Shown here: piece by piece, positions 37,055 through 48,900 of the stretch | How positions within the stretch are numbered: the stretch's first letter is position 1 | Layout: each line of letters opens with the position of its first letter | DNA from: Aphelenchoides besseyi | Taxonomy: Eukaryota > Nematoda > Chromadorea > Rhabditida > Aphelenchoididae | Direction: 5' to 3' | Assembly (NCBI GenBank): GCA_024699855.1 | Contig: JAMPIQ010000002.1 | Location: 6,262,001-6,326,000, forward strand | Length of the DNA: 64,000 nt | Made by a program: the position numbers and the translations under genes | The notes under the pieces: generated by a model | The model's input: the letters and a program-made list of their open reading frames with translations, nothing else | What the model was told of the DNA's origin: nothing | The model's database searches: none

Positions 37055-37759
37055 TTTGTTTACGGTAACTTCAAATACAACAAGAAATGAACGTGATGTG
37101 GATATTACAAATCGCTTTTTTATACGAGAATCCGTGAGTGCTAATGACGCAAAGGCGTTCGCTTTTGACCACAAACAATCTTCTTTTCAACGATGGAATC
37201 CAGTTTAACCATCCTATCAACAGATCAGAAACCAACAAAATAACATCCGCCTCATTTGGTGAAACTAATCGTCAGAGATACCTTGACCGGTGTATTTGAC
37301 AACCATCCTTATTCGATTTCTAGTTTATCACATGATAATACACAAAATACCTTGAGTGCCAATTTGAATTATTTTAAAAGCAACTTCATCGATTACACAC
37401 ATTTGGAACACTCTCAACCAACAAATAAACGATTAATGACGCTTCTTTTGTGTTCAAAAAGTTGATTAAGAATTTCAACGTGTTTTACGTAACAAGTTCA
37501 ATTGACTGAAAACTACGAAAAGCCGCCAATCTCCAGTGAAACAACGCCAATTCCTTTCGCTGCTTTTCGTTCAGTCGCTTCACAATTTCGCCGATAAACG
37601 GCGTCCTTTCTTTTGTGCACTGGCGATCACAACAGCCGCCAACGACACGTAGAGCAATCGGAGTTCTTCCCAAAAAGTTCTGCGAAAGTTGTTTTTTGTT
37701 TTGATCAACGTGTTCGACTTGTTGATTAGAACTAATTTGGATTTTTGGGTTACAGCAAA
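37055..37759. other. Spacer between divergent genes
   Basis: Between the minus-strand His-rich gene and the plus-strand aquaporin gene. It probably contains both promoters. No gene seen. Confidence 0.4.
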
Positions 37760-38835
37760 ATGAACATAGAAGCATTGCCGTCGTTGTATCCGGCGTTTAT
37801 TGCCGTCACCTATTATGCGTTGGTCATCTTCCTTGCAGAAGTGAGTCGGAAACTTGTTGATTTGGTCACGAAAAAAGGCTCCACGTTGTACATCTTTCTC
37901 ATCGAACTGATTGCTGTAAGTCAGCAATGCACGTGTGTTTACGAAAACGGTAAAATCATTTTGTATTCGTTTAATGAAATGTAGGTGTTATGATCAAACA
38001 CTACGGAGCCTTTGGATTTTTCTGCGCCGTCGTTGGAATCCTTGTGGTGACTTCTCGATTCAATCGCGGTGCTTTTGTTTCGCCTTTCATGCCCATCGAA
38101 ATGTTCTATCGAGGCTCAATAAGGTTGATAGATAGAAAGGGGATAATTTAACTTTTTTTGATTTTAAAGTACGGAACGCTTCTTGACCGTTCTTTTTGCT
38201 CAATCATTAGGTGGCTATTCGGCTTATCGAATTGCAAACACACTTTGGTACTACACGGTTAATTATTCCGCTGATCACGCACTCTTCTATCGCGATTTGC
38301 CATGTTCAATTCAGTACAAAGTAAGCGAAGGTTCAAATACGACAAACTTGGCTTTTTAAGGTGCCATTTGCGTACGTCATAGCATACGAAGTCTTTGGTA
38401 TATTATTTGAGTAACAAACGTATAGAATATTGCTCATAGGTTGTTTCATGATTCGTTTGTTAATCACGAAAGTGCCGGAAAACTACAAACGTTTTATTGT
38501 TCCTGTTATTTTTGGATCTTTCTTGAGTTTCGGTGAACTCAAAGCCTTAAATTTGGGTCCAATAAGAATAGAATTTAGCTCTCACCTATGTGGGCATACC
38601 TGCTTTGAACCCTGTCACTACGAGTTCCCGTCTTCTGAACTGTCCAGGCCTTGATATTCAGGGAAGTGATTGGTTTCTACTCAAAGATTCCAACTTGACT
38701 ATTTGAATACACGTCGACTTTTAGTGGTTCTTGATCGTATATTGGTGTGCCCCGGTTTGTGGTTGGCTACTGGCAGCCGCTCTCGATAAGAATCGTAAAC
38801 TGAAGGCAGGAGGAAAGAACAAAAAGAAAAAGTAA
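37760..38835 (+). CDS. Unorthodox aquaporin, AQP11/12-like
   Basis: About 285 residues, six membrane segments. Conserved blocks: LIELIAVSQQCTCVYENG, VMIKHYGAFGFFCAVVGIL, RGAFVSPFMPIEMFYRGSI (first pore loop, with S-P-F where NPA is expected), RFLTVLFAQSLGGYSAYRI, GIPALNPVTTSSRLL (second loop, NPV), WFLIVYWCAPVCGWLLAAAL, and a lysine-rich tail ending KNKKKK. The C-C pattern and loop sequences match the superaquaporin (AQP11/12) class found in nematodes; these act in ER or other internal membranes, and the lysine tail fits ER retention. The last intron (about 38675-38724) has no standard donor in phase. The other introns are standard. Confidence 0.88.
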
Positions 38836-38951
38836 ACTTTTTGACCGCGAACTGTTTTACTTAATTTCGTAACTTATAATAACTACGCATTCTTGTTAAT
38901 TGTTCACATATCACTCGTAAAAGTTTATTTTGTATACCGTAGGTATTATCT

Positions 38952-38957
38952 AATAAA
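38952..38957 (+). promoter_or_regulatory. Polyadenylation signal of the aquaporin gene
   Basis: AATAAA directly abutting the stop codon (38958-38960) of the convergent COMMD gene, 117 bases after the aquaporin stop. Confidence 0.6.
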
Positions 38958-39673
38958 TTAGTTGTAAATGGAGTCGATGCTGTTCTGAGCCTTTTGTAGT
39001 TCGACGTGCAACTGCTTCAGCTCATCAAAATTCAACGAAACATACTTCTTCTTTTGGTCGGTATTGAATTGTAAGTTAATATATGGTACTCGTTTTATTG
39101 GTTCGCTTTTCCTGAAACATGAACAATGAGAATCGTAATAAGAATGCAGAACTTACGTCGCACGTTGTAAATTCAACGTCCAGCGGATGTCTTTCACTAC
39201 CGGCTTTCCACTTCTGGACAAAGATTTTGCTTTTGGCATAACCTTGGCACCTTCTTCCAACCAAATTGACGTCAGTTTTTGCGCGATATCCGAGTTCACA
39301 CCAACCTGAATTTACCATAGAATCATGGAATGAAAAACAACAAACTTTTTCGAAATCTGAGCGCACAGTCGCTGGTTTTGTTGAATGATAAAGAGCTTTC
39401 TGCCAATAACCAAACAACATTTCAATCTTAAAATTGTTGTTGTCGGATCTTTACGCGTTTTTGATCTTACATTATTGTTCAATTCGACTGACGATTTGAA
39501 TCCGCATTGTTCAGCTGTAATGGCTGCCTTTTGAATTGCAACCTTCGAATTCTCGGCCGGCAATGACGAAATGATCAAACGGGAAAGCTGACATAGAGCA
39601 TCAGACGACAATAAACCAACAGTCGAATTCATTACTTCCGACTTACTTCTAGTCGAATGTCCAAAGTACTCAT
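38958..39673 (-). CDS. COMMD10: COMM-domain protein, COMMD10-like
   Basis: About 190 residues. MSTLDIRLE|LSRLIISSLPAENS, an N-terminal helical domain (AAITAEQCGFKSSVEL, then YWQKALYHSTKPATV), then the COMM domain with its invariant tryptophan in VVKDIRWTLNLQRA and the end FDELKQLHVELQKAQNSID. The A-x-YH-x2-KPA block is characteristic of COMMD10. COMMD proteins form a ring within the Commander complex (with CCDC22, CCDC93 and the retriever subunits) that recycles membrane proteins from endosomes. It shares a 335-bp upstream region with the EI24 gene on the other strand and overlaps the aquaporin 3' end. Confidence 0.87.
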
Positions 39674-40008
39674 TGCGCTGTGGGTCATGTTGAGTCTGCG
39701 TTTGCAATGCAATTGGTCGTGTGTTTCGAGTGTCAAACGGTGCGATCGCGTGTTTTTCTGCTTTCGGATGATATTTTTGCTTCAGTTTTCCTGCAGTGTA
39801 AGACGAACGTTCCTTTTCTTGTCAATTAATCAGCAAAACAATAAAATTCTGCACGTAAATCGGTTGTTTTTGTTTGACGTTTGCTATCGGTTTTTGTTCG
39901 CGTTCGATTTTTCCAATCGTTGACTATCGACGAAGCTTGTTGTTTTCTCATGACAATGATTGAAAACATTTTTGAAGATACCAACTAACCGCTTGTTTAC
40001 AGAAAGCA

Positions 40009-41025
40009 ATGTTTCGTGAATTTTTGATTGAGTATAAAAATGGAGTTCTGTGCTCGATTCAAGGCTTTCTAGTCTTCTATAAGCTGGATCAGAAGACCAA
40101 TAGTGGAAGGCGACCGACGGAGCCACGAGCCTCGTCGGTTGAACGTTCGCGTCAAACGGTTTTGGAACGACGACGAATGAAGAAGGAGCCAAATCAACCG
40201 GAGATTACAACTCCAACGACCGTTAGATCGAAAGCTTCGGCATTGAAGCGAATCGGACAAGTGAGTCGAAACCTTTTTCAACGTTCGTATTCGCATGTAT
40301 TTTAGTGCGTTGGAATCAATCTGCTTGTAATGGTAGTTCTGCAGTTGCTCATCTGGATTACCGAATGGCTGATTCCGAATCAGAATTCGAGCATCTACGG
40401 TTTCTGCAATGTATTCCGCAACACGCTCATTTTGCCGATTTTCATCGTAATTCGTGTTCTGAGTACGTTGTGGTTCGCTGACATTGCCAGTGCAGCTTAC
40501 AAGTATCGTGGTACTCCACCATCCAAGGACACAACTATCGACATTCCGCGTGCGGCATCCGACTTTTTGCATGCAATTGTTTTGGAATCTGTCTTCTTGA
40601 TCCAAACGATGATCATCGCGTCCGTTCCGGTACCCGGCATCTTTGAAGCTTTCGGATTCGTTTGTATGTCGATCCTTCACTCGCTCTACTCGTTTGAGTA
40701 CAAATGGATGTCAAGTGGAATCGAAATGACACGACGATTGGATATGGTCGAACGGCGGTGGGCGTTTCATTTCGGTTTTGGCACATTACTCACCATTCTC
40801 ACATCGTACGTCTCTACGAACTTTGTTGTCAACTCATGTATTTTCGGTGCTGCCTTCCCGTTTTTCATTGTCAGTTCGTTCTTAGCCGATATCCCTGAAC
40901 CATCTAATCCTGAAATACCGAATATCAACTTCTTTTTTATTTCACAATTCATCACGGCCAAAATCTCCTTTTCGATTTCACACAAATTTTCCGATTCAAC
41001 CGTAAGCGCCATTAGACGTTCGTAG
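40009..41025 (+). CDS. epg-4: EI24/EPG-4, ER membrane autophagy protein
   Basis: Two exons, 40009-40260 and 40306-41025. N-terminal FREFLIEYKNGVLCSIQG, then a basic segment rich in Arg, Ser and Lys (RSRQTVLERRRMKKEP). The EI24 membrane domain follows: CVGINLLVMVVLQLLIWI, PSKDTTIDIPRAASDFLH, SFEYKWMSSGIEMTRRLD and VERRWAFHFGFGTLL. The EYKW-x(4)-GIEM-x(2)-RL and ERxWxxxFGFG motifs are diagnostic of EI24. C. elegans EPG-4 is an ER protein needed for degradative autophagy and acts with EPG-3/VMP1; mammalian EI24 is p53-inducible. ATG 40009 is the first in frame. Head-to-head with COMMD10. Confidence 0.93.
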
Positions 41026-41295
41026 GTTTACAATTGTTTTTATATGTTCGGTTTATTACGTTCTTTCGTTTGTCTTCTTTCAATCGTAGCGGGATCCACA
41101 ACCATCTCCTATTGTTATTTCATTGTCCCATCACTGCATATACCTCGAACTGAACAGGATATTATTCAACAGAAATCTTTTCCTCAAAATCTTGTACATT
41201 TTCTTCATCACAACATATGGGTTTTTCATCGTTCATTTTCCTCTTACCATATGTACTCGAATTTTACCGGTAAACTTTTAAGTTAAATTGTTAGT

Positions 41296-41301
41296 AATAA
41301 A
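41296..41301 (+). promoter_or_regulatory. Polyadenylation signal of the EI24 gene
   Basis: AATAAA 270 bases after the EI24 stop. The small open frame 41044-41286 lies inside this presumed 3' UTR. Confidence 0.5.
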
Positions 41302-42973
41302 CATTTTTTTACGTATCATAAACCAAAAGACATTTGAATGTGTATTTTCATTCTCAACTATTTTTGTAGCAGCTGGACTTGAAACTCCAAAACTGATGTT
41401 TGAAATCATTAGCGAAATCAGGTGAAACATATTCGTCAGCTTTCTGATCCATTGTAAGACGTTTTTAAGTCTCGAATCCATTTGTTTACATCCGCAAAGA
41501 AGGCGATATTCGAATTCGTCTCAAAGCCAAAGATGTTTAAGTCCTGATTAGCGGCCCTACTCCGTTTCGACGGCAACAAGGTTTACACTGAGACCTTTTC
41601 TAATTCCAATTTAATGAAAGACGCTCGCTGTAGAACAAGAGCCAACGGGGCCTCACACACACACCTAAAAGTCGTTATGGCTGCCGTGTTGTGTAATGAA
41701 CGGTGAAAGCTTACAGCGAACGGAGAGTACCGTGGCCCGAAAATTCAAAGGCACAAATTTACACTACCGAAAATCCAAATGTTCGCGTTTCGCTGTCCCT
41801 CATCTCTTCGACAGAAACCCCACACAATTAAAAAACATAGTTTACTTTTTTTGTCGCCCTTTTTTGTCGTGACCCAGAATCGTTGTGGCCCAACATTCAG
41901 TGGGCGCGCGTGATTCTCCGCCCCGAACCAGTGTTCAAGAGACTTCTTAACATACGGTACACTGTACATCTTAACGTTTTTTGGTCGAATCAAAAGACCC
42001 AATGGCATACGGAAAAGCCGTAGAGTCGACAATTTTGTGGTCATTGAAAGGTTTCCATAAGTCACAGGTGTCGACTTATGATGCCGCAAAAAATGGTTGT
42101 CTTTCGACCGTGAATTCGCGTTTGTTGTGCGCTAATTGAGATTCAGAGAAGTTTGTTTGGAACGTCTGTCTTTCAGTGACCATTAGATTCGTGTTTAATA
42201 GAAAGTAATCACGGTACCTTTCAAATTTCAAGTAAATCGACGTTGTTATTCCTTGAATAAATGTTTTTATTTAGTGTTCTTCTTCTTTGCTCAACATTCT
42301 TATTAGAAACGTAAATTTGTCTGGGTCAAATATTAACATCCGCTCCAACTTTTAGTCTGGTCGTTGGTTCTTTTGCGTAGTTAATTGTGTCGTAAGAGAC
42401 GTGTGACATGCCAAAATTTTTTAATCCGCAGTTTTGTTTGTAATCTTGCGGCCCTGTTTTGGCCGAAATTAATTTTGGATATTAAACTAGCAACTTCCTA
42501 TTGCAGCTCAGAAATTCGTTTTCAATCACATTCTTGTGTAAATTCATATATACACAAAATCTTGCTTCCATGGATTTCCCTGTTTACATCTGTGATTTCG
42601 TAATTCGAACATAAGACCGTCTGCTATTGTTGTGCCGTGCAAGTAGTTGTGAATTAGATGTTCAGTCGGAAGCCTTTTGGTATGATGTTAATCTCTCAAA
42701 CCGTACTCATTACGTTGATGTTTTTTCGGAATCACTCGTTGATATGAATAAGAATCAAAATCTTAATATTAATTTCAATTTGCGTTTCGAAGGCTGGGGC
42801 TTTGGCGTGTGTTAACAGTACGTGCAATTTGGTGATTGTGTTTTTAGGATTTTTATGTGCCAACTGGAAGATTTTTTCGACTGAATGGTTGACAACGTAG
42901 TGGGATGCTAATCACACGTAGAAATTATGCTCAATTGGTCTACGGACATCACAACGTAGACCCGAAAACTTGT
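41302..42973. other. Upstream region of the ALK receptor gene
   Basis: About 1.7 kb with no recognised gene. The minus-strand frame 41745-42089 has no ATG and no family match. A short CA-repeat run (CACACACACAC) lies near 41657. It presumably contains the ALK promoter. Confidence 0.4.
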
Positions 42974-45900
42974 ATGAATCCACTACAATCAACGTGTGTT
43001 AGCTTCGTGTTCTTAATTGGGTTATTTATAATCTTGACTCCAAGTATATCGAAAGCTCAAATACAACAACGAGTTTATATGTTGAACAGCGGTTATTCGG
43101 CTCATTTCCACGTTTTTACACGTGTCAACAAGGTAAACTCCAACAAGCGTAATAGTGAGATTGTGTGCTTAGACGAGTATACTAGACGCACTCGATCAAA
43201 TTGGTTTGAGCATCAACCCTTGCGGCATCAATTTCCTGCAAAGTCACAAACAAATGGCTGATATTGTTCGTTGACACACAGAAAAATGAAGTGTAGCCAG
43301 ATTTTAGGTTTTGTATTATCAACTCTATCGGGCATGCGAAGCGATAACTGATCCATACGAACCACCACCAACACCTTTTCGTAGCGATGCTACATTGAAA
43401 AGATTAGCCAATAGAACATGGTTAGATTTCGATGAGATGGCACGGAGTTTAGGCAGATTGAACAATGAAGAAGTTGCATCTACACGTTTGGGTGGATTAA
43501 GTGGTGTTGAAAGACTCGCTAAATTTCGTGAACGAAACAACAACGATGAACAATTAAAGGAAATCGAAGCACTTGGATTCAATATGTCGACTTATGAGTA
43601 TTTCAAATCACTTCGTTCACAACCTAAACCTCCACTTCATCATCAACCATTAACTTCTGCTTCATATCAAGTTGATGGTCCTCAGCAAACTTTTCAAGAT
43701 CCGAATTCATACGATGCGGATTCTACGTTCTACGACGACTTTCATTTGCCGGTTGACGACATTGGTGTCGATCCGGAAACGTTTTTGAGTGCTTTCCGTC
43801 GCTCCAAATATGCGAACGAAGGATGTGCAATGAAACGTCTAGAGCCGATTGGCGAAGCTCGTTGGTTGCGACCGTTCACTACCTCTGGCTATGTTGATGA
43901 GTATGTTGATTAAAACATGGTCGTGTTTATGCCGTTGCTTTAGCTTTTTTCTGAACGCTGTTATGGACACTATCAAAAATAAAAGCGAAGATTACTATCT
44001 TTTGGATCTTTTTCATCGACCAGGTAATTTAACTGTTTTAGCAGTTCATAAGTGTGTTTTGTAGTCAAATGCTTTTCACCATGTACGACTATGACACCAA
44101 TTGCCCCAGCTACAATGGTCTGCTCTGGACGTGAGTTGGATTCAATGTTTGTTCAACGAGTGTTTTGGATCAGTTGTCTTTTAAAACGTAAAACCGAAGC
44201 TTTTTGACGTTTGTACATCTAACTCAGTGATTAATTACGTACATGCGATATCGGCATTCGATTTGATTAATCTGAAAAAGCGGAATTTTTTAAATTAATC
44301 GGTTTCTATTGTCTTTCAAATAGTTGAGAAGCACAAATCGAGTAGACAAATGTTGTGCTCAGAATCGGGCGGGAATCGAATTCGCGGCTCTGAACATAAA
44401 AAATTGTCTTTCGCGATGACCGGCCAAACAAGCAGTCTTGTGGCACCTCGTTTGGATCAGCTAAAAGAGATTGTTTCTCTTCGGAGTGACCAAACGACGC
44501 GGTCAATGGCTACCGATTCATCTTCTTACCTGCTGCAAGCCACACGTTTTGTCCTGAGGTGTGTTCGATTAGCGGCAACTTAACGGGAGAAGCAATCGAA
44601 CAAACTGAACGCAGCTGTTTCGCCGAAAAGGTGCTGATGAAGCGACGGCCAAAGCGGAAGGACAACTCGAAAGTTGCCATTGGAACCGGTCCGGCAAACG
44701 GCGCCTGCCATTCTTCCTTCAATTTCAACGTTGATTTCTGTTTTGAACTAAATCGGCCGTTGAATTTCAGTTCATAGAACACAACTTTGTTCTTAATCGC
44801 ATTTCCAAAAACAACTCTAGTATATTTATCTGTTTATGACGTGATTCACAGTCAACTTATCTTTCGACTCAGTTGCTTGTGGGCGACTTGCTAATTTCAA
44901 ACATCATGATGCCGAAAAGATAATCCGAAAATGCGGGCATTTCTGTGCTTCTTAACTTTGTGTCTGACTCTGGTCCGTAGGAGCGGTAGGTTGAGTGACT
45001 GATCTTAACATAAACTTTCTATAAATCCTCAAATTGAACTTTGCTATTTGTTTTAAGATCAAACAAACACATTTGAACGGGGTTCCGAAAATGGTTTGTG
45101 GACCTTTGTTAACTCGAATCAAATTGCCGATTCTCTTGCCGAATCCAAACACGCGTATACCACCGGATCGCAATACGTTCCACCAAAGAAAACGACGCAC
45201 AAAGACGATAACTTTCGAGTTGTTGTTGGAAGTGGTCATAACCATTCAAGTGAGTTGAATTGATTGTTAGTTGCAGTTACTGATTTGTACCTTCAGATCA
45301 CTATGCTTATTATTCGAGTCACAAACCAACGGGTATTGTCCCTATGATTGTCAGCGCTTATTTCCAACACGCATCGTCAGCGGTAAGTTCTTGCTTGTGA
45401 TTGATGAAAGATTGAAAGTTCAATTGGAAATGACAAACGTTGAAGTTGTTTGTTCGTTTATTTTTCGATGCTACGAACACGTCAATTTTACGCGAAATGT
45501 GTTCGCCAATCGTTTTGAGGCCAAAGATAAAACTCTTGAATTAGCAGCTGACGACTCAGAAAAAAATCCACGTGCTATGATTTCAAGCGGCACGTGACAT
45601 TTTTACGTTCGTTGACACGCAACTGACAGTCAAAATGATCTTGTTCCAACAAGCAAATTAACTTTTGACCTTTTTGCTTAACTAAAAATCGAATTGACCG
45701 CCAAACGGAAATATCATTAGCGATGTATCAATGGAGACTATAAACTTCACAGTCTCTTAAACTTTGTGACAGCTGGAAAGGAAATTCAATTAATAAAAAG
45801 GTGTTAATTTTTAAAAAGTACGCGCTTTAAAGACTTGAAATCGGATCTAAAAAATCTGTTAACATCACTTATTCTTTAGTGTGAACTTGTCTTCAAACAT

Positions 45901-48900
45901 CGAATTCACGGAGTAGCCGGTGCAGAATTGGTGGTCAGCACTCAGCATCTGGAACGACGAGCACTTCTACGCGAAGACGAAGAGGACGAAGAAGAAGCTG
46001 CCGATTGGATTCGACCGACATTACGTAAGTGGTTAGGTGAGATTTGTAAACGAACATCACTTGTAGACGCCAATTTCAAGCCAATTCGTGACGGCGACGA
46101 TAAGTTGGTTTGGTAGATTGTGAACGATAGACTGAAACATTTGTTTTAGATGGACGAACAGTCGTGTTTCGATCGGTCAAATCCACTATCCGACACGAGT
46201 TCGTATCGAATGTCATTCGGCACAACAACAAAAAGATCCCGCAACTCAAAATGTGGAGTGCAATGTTGATGATATCAAAATGGTTAATTGTGATGGTTAG
46301 TCGGTTGATGACATAGCTGTTAATTGTAGTGGTTTTAGAGGAGTTGTGGAAAGCGGATGTTTGTGCTGGAAGACAAGCAAAAAAATATCTTTGTCATAAA
46401 CACGGTTTTCAACAGTGTATCGACTATGCAGATGTATGTGATTTTCATCCGGAGTGTAAAGGAGCAGAAGATGAAGACAATTTGATTCACGAATGCAGTA
46501 AGAAAAAAAAGTTAATTTAGACGTTTATTTTGTTTCTTTTCAGCCAAAGTGCCGCCTGGAGCTCGATGTGATTTCGAGTTCTCGTCAGAAACCGGATGTC
46601 CTCAGTGGAGGTTTTTCTCTACGAGCTCCCAATCAAGCAGCACAGGCAATTCGTCCAATCAGTATCTGCAACTAATGTCACTGGATGATAAACGACTGCC
46701 GAGTCATGGTATTCCACCCGGTCAATACGATTATCACGGGAATAGACGAGTTCCAGGTAACTTTCTTTTGATTGTACAATTTGAATTTTTTGATTTCCGG
46801 TCACTTCTTATTCTTTTCAACTTACGATGTTACATCAGATAATCAACCAAATGGCGAAGTCCTGTACACGTAAGTGTTGTAATTAAACGACTGTTAGGAA
46901 TTGTCTTCAGATATGCGGTTACACCGACTTTTCCACCGACTCCGTTGTCCGTTTCGATGTCCGAATCGCCCAATTTTCGCGCTTGTATGGTGAGAGGAGT
47001 AGTGCGTTTGAAATGTGTTAATTGCTCGTTCAGGTTCGGTTTTTCTTTTGTCATTCAGGAACAGCAACCTTCCAGTTGATGTTGGAAACGGGAAGTGATT
47101 TCACACGCAAAGAGGTTCTTTGGACTCCACCGCATTCTGCAGGCAGTGAACCGTGTGTTTGGCAAAAGGCCTCCACAGCGATCACATATCAAGTTTGCTT
47201 CATTGGACAAAAACTGTAACGTAGAGCGAATTTAGAAGAATGAGTATCGGCTGAAGATCGCATTCGGAAAACTGTAAGTTTTTTTGGACAAAAACGACTG
47301 ATTACGATTAAGAAGTTTATTTGACCTTTGATTTTAGATACAAGCAGCCGGTATCAGTTTCTATCGATGACTTCTCGATGACACCCAACTGTTTCCACGA
47401 ATGTAAGTTGTGAGACAACCAGATTACAACAAGTCGAAACTTGCAGCTGCTGATTTACGAACTCGTTTTGCTCCTGATAGATTGCAAGTCAAAAACTGCA
47501 ACACAACCGATTGTTCGTCGTCTGCTTTAAATCAAACGGCATATCAAGCAAATACGACAGTTACAATCAACGACCGCAAAATGTGGTTCGTACCTCAAAC
47601 TGGTGTTTATCGTGTCGAGCTGTATGGAGCATCCGGTGGGCAGTTGCCGGCTCAAAAAACGAACAATCGCGGAGGAGTTGTTATGATGAACTTGAAATTG
47701 CAACATGGTCAATCACTGGGTTTTGTTTCTGGAACCGCTGGAATGAGTCCGTGCGATCAGGAAAAGCGTGCGATTGAAATCAAGGTTATAGTTTGTACAC
47801 AAGAACAATTAACATCAGGAACTATAGTCATCACCTTCTCTCGACCTTATTTGGCGCGTGATTTGCAATTCAACGGCAACACCCGAAGAATTAGAAGCTG
47901 CACGTCGAGATGCACAAAACCTCTTCGGTAGTGCGGGAGGTGGAGCATCGGCCATCTATCTTGATGAAGAGCTTATCGGAGTTGCTGGTGCAGGCGGAGG
48001 CTTGTTTCCTGATGCATTTTCTTTGCCCGAACATCACGATTCTTTGAATGATATGACAGCCGGTGGACATTTCGTCGAAGATGCGAATTTAACAACGACC
48101 ATTAATAACCGATCAACGTTTTCAACGGAAAATTGGAGCGCTGGAAACGGTGCAAGTTTGTCGCCGTTGTTTGTTGATACGACGTTGGAAGTCGATTCTT
48201 CTCGTTGTCCCAATTGTACTCAAATGTTTGGACGGCCGGCTGTGAGTGCGGTTCGACATTTCATCGGCGGCACTTGTCCACAAGGACGCTTCTGGAACAT
48301 AACCGGTGGAACGGGAGGCGGTGCATCTTGCGGTCCCGGTAAGAAAATTTTTATCCAAGTACAAAAAATGTAAAGTTACTGTTGTATACTTACCTAGCAA
48401 GCGAAATAATCGATTATCGAGAAACTTTTGACGATTTCAAGTTACTTTTTGGAGTTTTCGGGATATAATTTCGTTTAGTCGAGAAACTCTAAGCTGTTTA
48501 AGCTGAATGAAGTGATTTACAATCAGTTTTCCACTTCTAAAACTGAATTTTTTGTCGCAAATAGCGTTTCCGAACAAAATCAAGCCACTAGATTTTCAAT
48601 TATATAACAACATTGAAGGTGGTGGTGGTGGAGGTGGCTTCATTGGTGGAGCAGCAGGACATAAACGGAACGCTCAAGGCGGTTCATCGGCGGTTTTGAT
48701 TTCCGGCGTTGCGGTTGCTTGGGCTCGTGGAGTTCATTTCGGCGACGGTGAAGTTCTCGTAGTCCGTTGCTCGTTGATTTGCATCGAAGGGTCGACCTGC
48801 GAGTTTGAACCGCCAGAAATTGGCAAAGAAGCGATTCAATATTGTTTGTGTTCAAATGGCAAACGCGTTCAACGATACACGAAATGTGGACCTTCAGATA

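Noticed and set aside
38401..38445. Apparent 15-nt intron (GTAACA...GTATAG) in the aquaporin gene
   Set aside because: A normal GT-AG intron starting slightly upstream (GTATATT...CTCATAG, over 40 nt) restores the frame EVFG|CFMIRLL, so no ultra-short intron is needed.
41044..41286. 80-codon ATG frame with a hydrophobic start just after EI24
   Set aside because: Lies within the EI24 3' UTR before its polyadenylation signal; no splice or family evidence for an independent gene.
41745..42089. 114-codon minus-strand open frame
   Set aside because: No ATG at its start and no recognised motif.
44350..44410. tRNA-like B box (TTCGATTCC) on the minus strand in the ALK intron
   Set aside because: The T-stem does not pair, no acceptor stem or anticodon arm can be formed, and the A-box match is poor.
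46067..46150. Possible non-standard intron or stop codon in the first MAM domain of ALK
   Set aside because: A standard 46-nt intron from GTTGGT to TTTTAG joins DGDDK to WTNSRVSIG in frame, so nothing unusual is required.
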